Under the pieces are notes generated by a model. It did no database searches and was not told the DNA's origin. It worked only from the letters and a program-made list of their open reading frames with translations. DNA of 64,000 nt. Source: Sideroxyarcus sp045866275. GTDB taxonomy: Bacteria; Pseudomonadota; Gammaproteobacteria; Burkholderiales; Gallionellaceae. The position numbers were made by a program, and so were the translations under genes. Positions within the stretch are counted from its first letter, which is position 1. Each line of letters opens with the position of its first letter. Shown here in pieces: positions 27,870 to 36,481 of the stretch. The stretch covers positions 1 to 64,000 of the forward strand of contig BAAFRX010000004.1 of assembly GCA_045866275.1 (NCBI GenBank). Direction: 5' to 3'.

Positions 27870-28838
27870 TTACTGGAGTTCGATTTCCTTGAACTTGCCA
27901 TAGGCCATGATGCGATTGAAGCGTGTCTGCAGCAGCTCGCTCTGGGATTTCGCCTGCGCCTGCTTCAATGCTTCGGCCAGGGCTTTCTTGACGTTCTGCA
28001 TGGTTCCCGCGTAATCGCGGTGCGCCCCGCCCAGCGGTTCAGTCACGATCTTGTCGATCAAACCGAGCGCCTTCAGGCGCGTAGCGGTGATGGCGAGCGT
28101 CTCCGCCGCCTCCTCCGCTTTGCTGGCGCTCTTCCACAGGATGGAAGCGCAACCTTCGGGCGAGATCACCGCGTAAGTGGCGTATTGCAGCATGAGCAAG
28201 GCATCACCGATCGCGATCGCCAGCGCACCGCCGGACCCGCCCTCGCCGATGATGGTGCAAATCATGGGCACGCGCAGCTCGGCCATCACATACAGATTCT
28301 TGCCAATCGCTTCCGACTGGCCGCGTTCTTCCGCGCCGACACCGGGATAGGCGCCCGGCGTGTCGATGAAAGTCATGATCGGGATGCCGAATTTCTCGGC
28401 CAGCCGCATCAGGCGCAACGCCTTGCGGTAGCCTTCCGGACGCGGCATGCCGAAATTGCGGTACTGGCGCTCCTTGGTGTCGCGTCCTTTTTGATGGCCG
28501 ATCACCATCACGCTCTGCCCGTTGAAGCGCGCCAGCCCCCCCACAATCGCCGCGTCATCCGCATAGGCGCGGTCGCCGTGCAGCTCCTCGAAATCGGTGA
28601 ACAGATGCTCGATGTAATCCAGGGTGTAGGGGCGCTGCGGGTGGCGCGACACTTGCGAGATCTGCCAGGAGGTCAGTTTGGCATAGATGTCCTTGGTCAG
28701 GGACTGGCTCTTCTTTTGCAGGCGGCTGATCTCGTCCGAGATGTCCAGTGCGGAATCGTCCTGCACATAACGCAGTTGCTCGATCTTGTTCTCGAGTTCG
28801 GCGACCTGCTGTTCAAAATCCAGAAAAGTAAGTTTCAT
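27870..28838 (-). CDS. accA: Acetyl-CoA carboxylase carboxyltransferase subunit alpha
   Basis: AccA with AccD forms the carboxyltransferase that makes malonyl-CoA for fatty acid synthesis. It has 322 residues (E. coli 319). Family sequence is visible throughout: FLDFEQQVAELENKIEQL, HPQRPYTLDYIEHLF, GHQKGRDTKER, TPGAYPGVGAEERGQSEAI, IGEGGSGGALAI and SPEGCASILWK. A 107-base gap separates it from the upstream channel gene, with an 8-base-stem hairpin inside. tilS follows, probably in one transcript. Confidence 0.98.
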   Translation of the reverse strand: MKLTFLDFEQQVAELENKIEQLRYVQDDSALDISDEISRLQKKSQSLTKDIYAKLTSWQISQVSRHPQRPYTLDYIEHLFTDFEELHGDRAYADDAAIVGGLARFNGQSVMVIGHQKGRDTKERQYRNFGMPRPEGYRKALRLMRLAEKFGIPIMTFIDTPGAYPGVGAEERGQSEAIGKNLYVMAELRVPMICTIIGEGGSGGALAIAIGDALLMLQYATYAVISPEGCASILWKSASKAEEAAETLAITATRLKALGLIDKIVTEPLGGAHRDYAGTMQNVKKALAEALKQAQAKSQSELLQTRFNRIMAYGKFKEIELQ

Positions 28839-28875
28839 GGTTGCTGTCTCAATATTTCAAAGGGTCAATCACAGG

Positions 28876-28897
28876 CCGGCATGATACAACATGCCGG
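28876..28897. other. Hairpin between the MscS-type channel gene and accA
   Basis: CCGGCATG and CATGCCGG flank a six-base loop (ATACAA), giving a perfect 8-bp stem about 50 bases past the channel stop codon. No run of T follows on the minus strand, so a classical terminator is not certain; it might instead be a leader structure or a binding site in front of accA. Confidence 0.3.
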
Positions 28898-28945
28898 GCG
28901 CAACCAGACGGGATAGGCTGGAACGCAATTCCATTGGACGGTCTC

Positions 28946-30484
28946 CTACTTGAGCGAGAAGAAACGGCGGATGGTCTCCAATATCTCGCTGCGACTTTTC
29001 GCAATGTCGGGGCGGTTGGCGCTGGCATCGATATCCTGCATCGCGCTATCCAGTTGCGCCGTGCGCACGGCGAGGATGTGCGACAACTCCTCCGCGATGG
29101 CGGGGCGCTCCTGCAACACCTCCTCGAAAGCCTCCTTGTCCAGACGGTAACATTCGACATCAGTGCGGGCGATCACCGAGGCGCGACGCGGCGCCCCGGT
29201 CAACAGCGCCATTTCGCCGAAAAAATCTCCCTTGTGCAACACATTGACCGTGCGCTGCTCGCCGCTGCTCGAAGTGAGGAAGACTTCCGCCTCGCCCCGG
29301 ATGAGGATGTACAGGCCGTGCGATTGCAGATCACCCTGGCGGGTAATCGGGTTGCCACGCGCAAATGGCGTGAAATGCAGGCGCTCTGCCAACGCCTCCA
29401 ATTCATCTTCGGTCATGCTCGAGAACAGCTCTACCCGACGCAGCGTCTTCAGGCGCAACCGGATTTTGCGTTGATGCTGCGCCTCTTCGTATTTTTCGTT
29501 TTCCTTGGTCAGATGGATGCTGTGCTCTTCCAGCGCCAACTTCAATCCCGCCCGCTGCAGGGCGGCCATGATGTGCCAGCGGATTGCGCTGTCGGTGGGG
29601 TCGTCCGGCATCAGATCGGTCAGCCAGTAACGCAGGGCATAGCGGCCGTAGCCCTTGTCGTTGATGTCCATCAGCACGCAATTCGGCAATGGCGACTTGG
29701 CCACATTAAGGATATTCGTTTGCTGGAGGGCCGCTTCCACCACGCTGATCACCTTGGGCGGCGGCGTGTCCAGCCCGACGTTGAACCACACCCAGCGCCG
29801 CCACTGCACCGGCTGGTCGGTGCGCCGTCCCAGCACGACGAATTTGTTCTTCATCAGTTGCGAATTGGGAAACACCACGGTTTCCCAGTTGCGCGTCTCC
29901 ACCAGCGTGGAGCGCCAGCGGATGTCCACCACTTTGCCGGCAACGTCATCCACCTTGATCCAGTCGCCCACCTCGATGGAATTGTCCAATTGCAGGGCAA
30001 GGCCGCCGAGGATGTTTCCCAGGGTGTCCTGCATGGCGAAGGCGATCACCGCCGTGATCACTGCCGACGTGGCAAGGATGCTGCTCAAATCCAGGCCCGC
30101 ATAGCGCAGGCGCACCATGAACCAGGCGATATAGGCAATGATGACGAAGATGTCTTCGGTGATGCGCGGCAAAGTCAGTTTGACCGCAGGCAGGACTTTC
30201 CTGAATATCAGCAGCCCCCACAGGCGGATCACCGCGATGCCTGCGCCGATCACGAATACTTCGCGCGTGATTTCGGCCGCACGCAACAGCTCGGAGGCAT
30301 GCAGCACCCCCGCCATAAATTGTCCAAACAGGCAAACCAGATAGAAACCGATGGTGTTGAACAGGCTCTGCCGATCTTCGCACAGGAAAAAATGCAGCAG
30401 GACGAAAATCACCAACACCATCAGCAACAGCGATAGCGATTCCGTCCCCCAGAAAAAGTCCACCGCCCTGCTCCAGAAAGTCAT
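28946..30484 (-). CDS. MscS-family channel with C-terminal cyclic nucleotide-binding domain
   Basis: The 512-residue product joins three parts: about five hydrophobic helices (1-160); an MscS core with pore helix and beta domain (SAVITAVIAFAMQDTLGNIL, DNSIEVGDWIKVDD, VVFPNSQLMKN); and, from about residue 350, a Crp-like cyclic nucleotide-binding domain. The phosphate-binding cassette GDFFGEMALLTGAPRRASV (419-437) keeps the Gly-Glu and the key Arg, so ligand binding is plausible. The combination matches bacterial cyclic-nucleotide-gated (bCNG) channels, some of which respond to cAMP and poorly to tension. An adenylate cyclase gene lies about 8 kb away on the same strand. The gene starts 30 bases past the RpfE-type gene. 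Confidence 0.9.
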   Translation of the reverse strand: MTFWSRAVDFFWGTESLSLLLMVLVIFVLLHFFLCEDRQSLFNTIGFYLVCLFGQFMAGVLHASELLRAAEITREVFVIGAGIAVIRLWGLLIFRKVLPAVKLTLPRITEDIFVIIAYIAWFMVRLRYAGLDLSSILATSAVITAVIAFAMQDTLGNILGGLALQLDNSIEVGDWIKVDDVAGKVVDIRWRSTLVETRNWETVVFPNSQLMKNKFVVLGRRTDQPVQWRRWVWFNVGLDTPPPKVISVVEAALQQTNILNVAKSPLPNCVLMDINDKGYGRYALRYWLTDLMPDDPTDSAIRWHIMAALQRAGLKLALEEHSIHLTKENEKYEEAQHQRKIRLRLKTLRRVELFSSMTEDELEALAERLHFTPFARGNPITRQGDLQSHGLYILIRGEAEVFLTSSSGEQRTVNVLHKGDFFGEMALLTGAPRRASVIARTDVECYRLDKEAFEEVLQERPAIAEELSHILAVRTAQLDSAMQDIDASANRPDIAKSRSEILETIRRFFSLK

Positions 30485-30513
30485 ATTGCACCCCCTTTAA
30501 GACTGCCCTGATT

Positions 30514-31506
30514 CTACTCGGGATAAACCGTCAACGGCCGACGCCGGCGCCAGATTTTCCAGCAGTCCGCGCGCGTCAGCTCGAAACGATGGAGCGCCGT
30601 TTCAGTCGGCACTTCCAGGGTGAGGGTGTTCAGCCGACCCTTCCGCAGGGACTGCCACACCGGCGCCGCGATTTCATTTTCAAGTTGCTCCAGCCCCGTT
30701 CGATGGGCAAAAAGATCGCCGCGCTGCCACGCGTCCTGCAATCCCGCATCCACCCACAACCCGCGTTCGCGCGCGCTCGACAGCAGGGCGTGAAGATCCC
30801 CCGGCAACGCCACCCCGCTTGCCTGGGCGCAGCGCAGCGTGAGCGCGTCAAGTCCGCCCACCGCATCGCACGCCGGCTGGGGCACGCTTGCGCTGCCTCC
30901 GCCCCAGAGCCAGAGGCTGTTGATCACAGGTTTCCCGTCTTGTTGGCGCGCCACATTGACCGGATGCTGGTGCAGCAGCATTTGTATCTCGTTGCCCAGG
31001 CGCCACCAGCGCCGTGCATCATTGCCTTGCGGCATCAGCGCTTTCACATCACGCCAGGCGGCAGCACGCAAAGGCGTCATAACGGCCTCACCCGGCGTTT
31101 GCGCCTGCACATACCAGCGCTGCGGATGCGGGGCGAAAAAACGAAGTCCTTCCTGAACAAAATGCGCATTCAGCGTCGCGCACAGCGCCTGCGCTTCGGC
31201 CTCCGTACCTGCCACCTCTGGTTGCAGCATGACCTGTGAAGGTTGCATTTGCAGTTCGACCGGATCGGCACACAGCCAGTATCCTTCGCACACCGCCAGA
31301 CCGTCCGCACGCGCGCGCAACGGCGCCAAGCCCTTCACCCCGAAAACATCGGACAAACGCGCTTCGAGCGCAGCCGGCGGCAAGATCGAATGCGCGCTGC
31401 GCGCCAGCAATTGCTCCCAGTGGGGCAGGCGTAATCCGGCCAACGCCGCAGAAGAGGCTTGGGCCGGCAGAAACAGGACGGGAACGATGAGATGGAGATG
31501 ATTCAT
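30514..31506 (-). CDS. RpfE-type protein related to phosphoglycerate mutase (COG4255)
   Basis: The product has about 330 residues from ATG 31506 (an ATG at 31527 is also possible). It begins with a hydrophobic strand (HLHLIVPVLFLPAQ), not a clear signal peptide. It has HWEQLLARSAH, CADPVELQMQ, GLRFFAPHPQRWYV, NEIQMLLHQHPVN, NSLWLWGGG and a C-terminal WKIWRRRRPL. NxLWxWGGG and the preceding HPVN are features of the betaproteobacterial proteins annotated as regulatory protein RpfE type. The function is unknown in this group; the mutase relation is weak. It is divergent from lolC. Confidence 0.65.
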   Translation of the reverse strand: MNHLHLIVPVLFLPAQASSAALAGLRLPHWEQLLARSAHSILPPAALEARLSDVFGVKGLAPLRARADGLAVCEGYWLCADPVELQMQPSQVMLQPEVAGTEAEAQALCATLNAHFVQEGLRFFAPHPQRWYVQAQTPGEAVMTPLRAAAWRDVKALMPQGNDARRWWRLGNEIQMLLHQHPVNVARQQDGKPVINSLWLWGGGSASVPQPACDAVGGLDALTLRCAQASGVALPGDLHALLSSARERGLWVDAGLQDAWQRGDLFAHRTGLEQLENEIAAPVWQSLRKGRLNTLTLEVPTETALHRFELTRADCWKIWRRRRPLTVYPE

Positions 31507-31581
31507 GCGCGGCAGTTTAGCATTCAAATCCGCGCGCCTTGTGGCACACTAGCGCCCGTCAACCCATCGAGCCACACATCC

Positions 31582-32826
31582 TTGCAACCTTACGAATTAT
31601 TTGTCGGCCTGCGTTATACCCGCGCCAAGCGCCGTAACCATTTCATCTCGTTCATCTCGCTGATTTCCATGCTGGGCATCGGCCTGGGCGTAATGGCGCT
31701 GATCGTGGTGCTGTCGGTGATGAATGGCTTCCAGAAAGAAATCCGTGGACGCATCCTCGGCATCACCCCGCATTTGCAGGTGATGGGGGGCGCCGACGGA
31801 TTGAGCGAATGGCAGCGCACGCTGGAGACGGTTGCCGCCCATCCGGCCGTGCGCGCCGCCGCCCCCTTCGTCAGCGGCCAGGGCATGCTGTCTTTCGACG
31901 GCCGTGTGGAAGGCGTGATGGTGCGCGGCTTCCTGCCCGAGGCAGAGCAGCGCCTGATCGGGCTCGGCGACAAAATGCAGCACGGCACCCTGCTCGATTT
32001 GCAGGCGGGCCGTTTCAACATCGTGCTGGGCTCCGACCTGGCGCGCGCACTGGGTGCACGGGTCGGCGACAGCGTGCTGCTCATCACCCCGCAAGGGCAA
32101 ATCACCCCGGCCGGAATGCTGCCGCGTCTGAAACAGTTTCGCGTCGCGGGCATCTTTGAAATCGGCATGGCGCCGTACGACAATGCCCTGGCGCTGATTC
32201 ATCTCAACGATGCGCAAAAACTTTTCCGCATGGGCGAATCGGTCAGCGGCATCAGCGGCAGCCTGCACGATCTCGACCGTGCCCCGCAGGTCGCGGCGGA
32301 ACTGGAAGGCATGCTTCCCGCCGGCACCTGGGTCACCGACTGGACCCGCCAGAACGCCAATTATTTCGCGGTGGTGGCGATGGAGAAGAAAATGATGTTC
32401 ATCATTCTCTCGCTGATCGTGCTGGTCGCCGCGTTCAACATCGTCTCCACGCTGGTGATGGCCGTGACGGACAAGCAGGCCGACATCGCCATCCTGCGCA
32501 CGCTGGGCGCATCACCGAAAAGCATCATGCAGATTTTCATGGTACAGGGCACGCTGATCGGCCTGATCGGCATGGGGCTGGGCGTGCTTGGCGGGGTATT
32601 GCTCGCGCTCAACATCGGCACCCTCGTGCCCTTCATCGAACACCTGTTCGGTGTGCAGTTCCTGTCCAAGGAGTTTTACTACATCAGCGAACTGCCCTCC
32701 GATCTGCACCAATCGGATGTGCTCGTGGTCGCGGGCATGTCGTTCTTCATCAGCCTGCTCGCCACGCTCTATCCGAGCTGGCGCGCTTCCAGAGTGCAAC
32801 CGGCAGAGGCATTGCGATATGAATGA
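31582..32826 (+). CDS. lolC: Lipoprotein-releasing ABC transporter permease LolC/LolE family
   Basis: The permease extracts outer-membrane lipoproteins from the inner membrane and passes them to LolA. I start it at TTG 31582 (414 residues, family length) because the homology begins there (QPYELFVGLRYTRAKRRNHF); earlier codons in the frame run over the divergent promoter region. It has one N-terminal membrane helix (FISLISMLGIGLGVMALIVV), a periplasmic domain of about 230 residues, and three C-terminal helices in the FtsX-like core (FNIVSTLVMAVTDKQADIAILRTLG). It overlaps lolD by 8 bases. Only one LolC/E-type gene is present here. Confidence 0.95.
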   Translation: MQPYELFVGLRYTRAKRRNHFISFISLISMLGIGLGVMALIVVLSVMNGFQKEIRGRILGITPHLQVMGGADGLSEWQRTLETVAAHPAVRAAAPFVSGQGMLSFDGRVEGVMVRGFLPEAEQRLIGLGDKMQHGTLLDLQAGRFNIVLGSDLARALGARVGDSVLLITPQGQITPAGMLPRLKQFRVAGIFEIGMAPYDNALALIHLNDAQKLFRMGESVSGISGSLHDLDRAPQVAAELEGMLPAGTWVTDWTRQNANYFAVVAMEKKMMFIILSLIVLVAAFNIVSTLVMAVTDKQADIAILRTLGASPKSIMQIFMVQGTLIGLIGMGLGVLGGVLLALNIGTLVPFIEHLFGVQFLSKEFYYISELPSDLHQSDVLVVAGMSFFISLLATLYPSWRASRVQPAEALRYE

Positions 32827-33499
32827 ACCCGTCATTTCCTGCCGCAAGCTGACGAAAACCTACGCGCAGGGCGATTTGAGCGTGGCGGTGTTGCAAGGCG
32901 TCAACCTTGAGGTGGCCCAAGGTGAACGCATCGCCATCGTCGGCGCCTCCGGTTCCGGCAAGAGCACGCTGCTCCATCTGCTGGGCGGACTGGACACGCT
33001 TACCAGCGGCAGCGTGAACATTCTCGGACAGGATGTCACGAAGATGGACGAGACGCAGCGCGGCGCGTTGAGAAACCGGTCACTTGGATTCGTCTATCAG
33101 TTCCACCATTTGCTGCCAGAATTCACCGCACTGGAGAACGTCGCCATGCCGCTGCTGATTCGCGGCATGAAACCCGCCGAGGCACACCCGCAAGCTGCGG
33201 CCATGCTGGAACAGGTCGGCCTGGCACAGCGCGTGCGCCATTTGCCGGCCGAACTCTCGGGCGGCGAGCGCCAGCGCGTGGCCGTGGCGCGGGCGCTGGT
33301 CACCCGGCCCGCCTGCGTGCTGGCCGACGAGCCGACCGGCAATCTCGACCGCAGCAGCGCGTCGGCCCTGTTCGACCTGATGCAGACGCTCAACGCGCAA
33401 TGGGCTACCAGCTTCATCGTGGTCACCCATGACCTCGATCTGGCGGGCAAGATGCAGCGTCAGTTGCGTCTGGTGGATGGTCTGTTGCAGACAGTCTGA
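32819..33499 (+). CDS. lolD: Lipoprotein-releasing system ATP-binding protein LolD
   Basis: The ABC ATPase powers lipoprotein release. From ATG 32819 it has 226 residues; the frame is open further upstream inside lolC, but homology begins at this ATG. Motifs are Walker A GASGSGKST (42-50), FVYQFHHLLPEFTALENVAMP (the LolD-type Q-loop region), signature LSGGERQRVAVARAL, and Walker B VLADEPTGNLD. It overlaps lolC by 8 bases. It ends 17 bases before the convergent DUF2062 gene. Confidence 0.97.
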   Translation: MNEPVISCRKLTKTYAQGDLSVAVLQGVNLEVAQGERIAIVGASGSGKSTLLHLLGGLDTLTSGSVNILGQDVTKMDETQRGALRNRSLGFVYQFHHLLPEFTALENVAMPLLIRGMKPAEAHPQAAAMLEQVGLAQRVRHLPAELSGGERQRVAVARALVTRPACVLADEPTGNLDRSSASALFDLMQTLNAQWATSFIVVTHDLDLAGKMQRQLRLVDGLLQTV

Positions 33500-33516
33500 C
33501 ACTGCGCACGATGAAA

Positions 33517-34053
33517 TCACGGGCGGCGGCGGGCGGCACGACTGCGCCAGCGCCAGATCACCATCAGCCGCCAGCCCAGTCGCACGACACCATATCCCAG
33601 CACCGCCAAGCCGATGGCCAGGAGCGGCAGCCCGACGAGCAAAGGCTTGCCCAGCGCCAGCAGCCATCCCCACACGGCAGAAAACCCGTCGTGCCAATGC
33701 ACTTCCGGGAAAACGGGAACGGAAGTGCCGTCCGGTGCCCCGCTCACCCCTACTCCGATTTGATGGGCCAACAGATACAGCGGGACGATGGTGAACGGGT
33801 TGGTGTACAGCGTAGCGAAAACCGCCACCGGCAAGTTGACCCGCAACCAGATTGCCAGCAATGCGGCGGAAAGCATCTGCAAGGGCCCAGGCACCAGCCC
33901 GCAAAGCAGGCCAAGCGCCACACCGCCCGCAGTCGAGCGGCGATTCAGGTGCCACAGGTTGGGATGGTGCAACCACTGCCGCACGGGTTGTAGCCAGCGA
34001 TTCTGCTGGATGCTTTCGCGGCTGGGCAGATATCGTCGAAGAAGTTTGCGCAT
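33517..34053 (-). CDS. DUF2062 domain-containing membrane protein
   Basis: From ATG 34053 the product has 178 residues. A basic N-terminus (MRKLLRRYLPSRESIQ) is followed by the DUF2062 signature NRRSTAGGVALGLLCGLVPGPLQML and TLYTNPFTIVPLYLLAHQIG, with three to four membrane helices and an Arg-rich tail. The family's role is unknown. The frame is open upstream to 34851 but there it runs antisense to comEC, so only this part is annotated. It is divergent from comEC with a 33-base gap. Confidence 0.85.
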   Translation of the reverse strand: MRKLLRRYLPSRESIQQNRWLQPVRQWLHHPNLWHLNRRSTAGGVALGLLCGLVPGPLQMLSAALLAIWLRVNLPVAVFATLYTNPFTIVPLYLLAHQIGVGVSGAPDGTSVPVFPEVHWHDGFSAVWGWLLALGKPLLVGLPLLAIGLAVLGYGVVRLGWRLMVIWRWRSRAARRRP

Positions 34054-34086
34054 GACGGAATTGTAATGGTCGGTTAGGCTAGGGAC

Positions 34087-36417
34087 ATGGTTTCTTTCGC
34101 CCTCTTTTTTACCCTCGGTGTGTGGTGCCTGCAGCAGCTGGCCTTCCTGCCGACCCTGCCGTTTTACTGGCCGCTGGCAGCGGGCTGCCTGTTCCTGCCA
34201 AGGGGGAAACACTCGGCATGGCGACTGGCACGCAGTGCCTTGATGTTGTTTGCCGCCGCCCTGCTCGGCTTTGCCTATGCGGCATGGGTCGCCGAAGCGC
34301 GCTTGTCCGATACGTTGCCGAACGCGTGGCAGGGCCGTGACATCACGCTGACCGGAGTCGTGGCGGAGATGCCGCGCCCGCACGAGCGCGGGCAGCGTTT
34401 CATGTTCGATGTCGAAACGGTGGAAACGCCCGGCGCGCAGGTCCCGCACAGGATTCTCCTTGCCACATATACGGCAAAACGGCAGGAGACCCTCAACGTG
34501 CATGCGGCAGAACGCTGGCGTTTCACCGTGCGCCTGAAACAGCCGCATGGCACGAGCAACCCGTACGGCCACGATTTCGAGGCGTGGATGCTGGAGCGCG
34601 GGCTGGGGGCCTCCGGCTATGTGCACCCCAAGGGCAACCGAGAGCGCCTGGCGGAAACCGCCGGGGGATACCGGATCGAGCAACTGCGCGAAAACGTGCG
34701 CGACCATTTTCTGCACACGCTGCAGGATGCACCTTATACCGGCATTCTGGTGGCGCTCGCGGTCGGCGATCAGGCCAGCATCTCGTCCGCGCAATGGCAG
34801 TTGTTCACGCGCACCGGCATCAACCATCTGATGAGTATCTCCGGTCTGCACATCACCATGCTGTCCGGGCTGTTCTTCGCCCTGACCTATTGGCTGTGGC
34901 GGCGCAGTGCGCGCCTGACCCTGTATTTCCCGGCACGCAAGGCAGCGGCAGTGGTCGGCATCATCGCCGCGCTGGGCTATGCGCTGATCTCCGGCTTCGA
35001 GATTCCGGCACAGCGCACGCTGTACATGCTGTCCGCCTTTGCCGCCATGCTATTGCTGTCGCGCAACGTCGCCCCAGGCCAGATGCTGGCGGCTGCGCTC
35101 ATGATTGTGCTGCTCGCCGATCCTTGGGCGGTGCTGGCACCCGGCTTTTGGCTGTCGTTCGGCGCGGTGACGCTGATCTTTTACGTGACCGCGAACCGGC
35201 TGCGGCAACCGCACGGATTAAAGGCTTACGGCGTGGTGCAGTGGGCGATGATGGTGGGGCTGATTCCGCCGTTGCTCGCCCTGTTCCAGCAACTTTCCCT
35301 CGTGTCTCCCCTCGCCAATGCGCTCGCCATCCCTCTGGTCAGTTTCGTGGTGGTGCCGCTGACGCTGCTCGGCGCCCTGCCGCTGCTGGATTGGCTGCTC
35401 CCGCTGGCCCATCAGGTGCTCGCCGGGTGCATGGCCTATTTGCAATGGCTGGACCGGCTGCCCGTTGCCGTGTGGGTTCAGCATGCGCCGCCGCCCTGGA
35501 GCATCGCGCTGGGAGTACTGGGTGCGGCCTGGATTCTCGCCCCGCGCGGATTCCCGTTGCGCGCATTGGGAATCATTCTGATCCTGCCCATGTTTCTGGT
35601 TGCACCGAACGCGCCCGAGCCGAATACAGCGCGCATCCTGATTTTCGACGTCGGGCAGGGACTGGCCGTGGCGGTGCAAACCGCGCAGCACACCCTGCTG
35701 TTCGATACCGGGCCGGATTTTTCCGGGGAGGCGGACAGCGGCAATCGCATCCTCGTGCCTTCCCTGCGCGCACTCGGAATCGCCCGGCTGGACGGCCTGA
35801 TCCTGAGTCACAGCGATCTCGACCATGTCGGCGGCACGGCTTCGGTGCGCGAAGTATTGGCACCGGGCTGGATCAGGACGTCGATGCCCGCCGATCATCC
35901 CTTGCTGGCAGGGACCTCCAGCGTGCTGCCCTGCCGCGACGGCGATGCCTGGGACTGGGACGGCGTCAACTTTGAGATCTTGCATCCCGGCCCGCTCTCC
36001 AAAAAACGCAAAAAACACGACAACAACGAAAGCTGCGTGCTTCGCATCAGTGTCGGCACCCAACACGTATTGCTCACGGGCGACATCGAAAGTCCCGCCG
36101 AGGCGAGCTTGCTCGCACGGCATCCGGACCGGTTGCCCGCCACCCTGCTGGTCGCCCCCCATCACGGCAGCAAGTCGTCTTCCTCGCCGGATTTTGTGGC
36201 CGCAGTTGCACCCCACCAGGTCGTGTTCACCTCGGGCTATCGCAACCGTTTTCATCATCCCCATCCGACCGTGGTCAGGCGCTACGCCCAAAGCGGCACC
36301 GAACTTTTGCGCTCGGACCGGGATGGCGCCATCCTGGTTGAAATGAATGCGGGTGAACTCCGTCTCGAACCCTACCGCAGAACCCACCGCCGCTACTGGA
36401 CGCATGACCCCGAATAG
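34087..36417 (+). CDS. comEC: DNA internalization-related competence protein ComEC/Rec2
   Basis: ComEC forms the inner-membrane channel for single-stranded DNA in natural transformation. The 776-residue protein has an N-terminal DUF4131/OB-like region, then the Competence domain with many helices (LMSISGLHITMLSGLFFAL, SGFEIPAQRTLYMLSAF). A C-terminal metallo-beta-lactamase domain from about 535 has IFDVGQGLAVAVQT, LSHSDLDHVGG (metal ligands, near 573-583) and APHHGSKSSSSPDF. The lactamase motif is intact, so nuclease activity is plausible. No other competence genes lie nearby. Confidence 0.95.
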   Translation: MVSFALFFTLGVWCLQQLAFLPTLPFYWPLAAGCLFLPRGKHSAWRLARSALMLFAAALLGFAYAAWVAEARLSDTLPNAWQGRDITLTGVVAEMPRPHERGQRFMFDVETVETPGAQVPHRILLATYTAKRQETLNVHAAERWRFTVRLKQPHGTSNPYGHDFEAWMLERGLGASGYVHPKGNRERLAETAGGYRIEQLRENVRDHFLHTLQDAPYTGILVALAVGDQASISSAQWQLFTRTGINHLMSISGLHITMLSGLFFALTYWLWRRSARLTLYFPARKAAAVVGIIAALGYALISGFEIPAQRTLYMLSAFAAMLLLSRNVAPGQMLAAALMIVLLADPWAVLAPGFWLSFGAVTLIFYVTANRLRQPHGLKAYGVVQWAMMVGLIPPLLALFQQLSLVSPLANALAIPLVSFVVVPLTLLGALPLLDWLLPLAHQVLAGCMAYLQWLDRLPVAVWVQHAPPPWSIALGVLGAAWILAPRGFPLRALGIILILPMFLVAPNAPEPNTARILIFDVGQGLAVAVQTAQHTLLFDTGPDFSGEADSGNRILVPSLRALGIARLDGLILSHSDLDHVGGTASVREVLAPGWIRTSMPADHPLLAGTSSVLPCRDGDAWDWDGVNFEILHPGPLSKKRKKHDNNESCVLRISVGTQHVLLTGDIESPAEASLLARHPDRLPATLLVAPHHGSKSSSSPDFVAAVAPHQVVFTSGYRNRFHHPHPTVVRRYAQSGTELLRSDRDGAILVEMNAGELRLEPYRRTHRRYWTHDPE

Positions 36418-36420
36418 CGT

Positions 36421-36449
36421 TTCACCGCGCCAGAAGGGGCGCGTATAAT
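36421..36449 (+). promoter_or_regulatory. Putative sigma-70 promoter of the aminotransferase gene
   Basis: TTCACC (36421-36426) and a perfect TATAAT (36444-36449) are separated by exactly 17 bases. The spacer carries the inverted repeat GCGCC-agaag-GGCGC. Transcription would begin about 25 bases before the GTG start, and GAGGA lies between them. Confidence 0.55.
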
Positions 36450-36481
36450 CCGCGCCAACCATCAACCACAGAGGAAACATC

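Noticed and set aside
28841..30436. A 531-codon open frame antisense to the MscS-type channel gene
   Set aside because: Low-complexity shadow composition (Gln/His/Arg) and no start signal. The channel gene on the other strand has clear domains.
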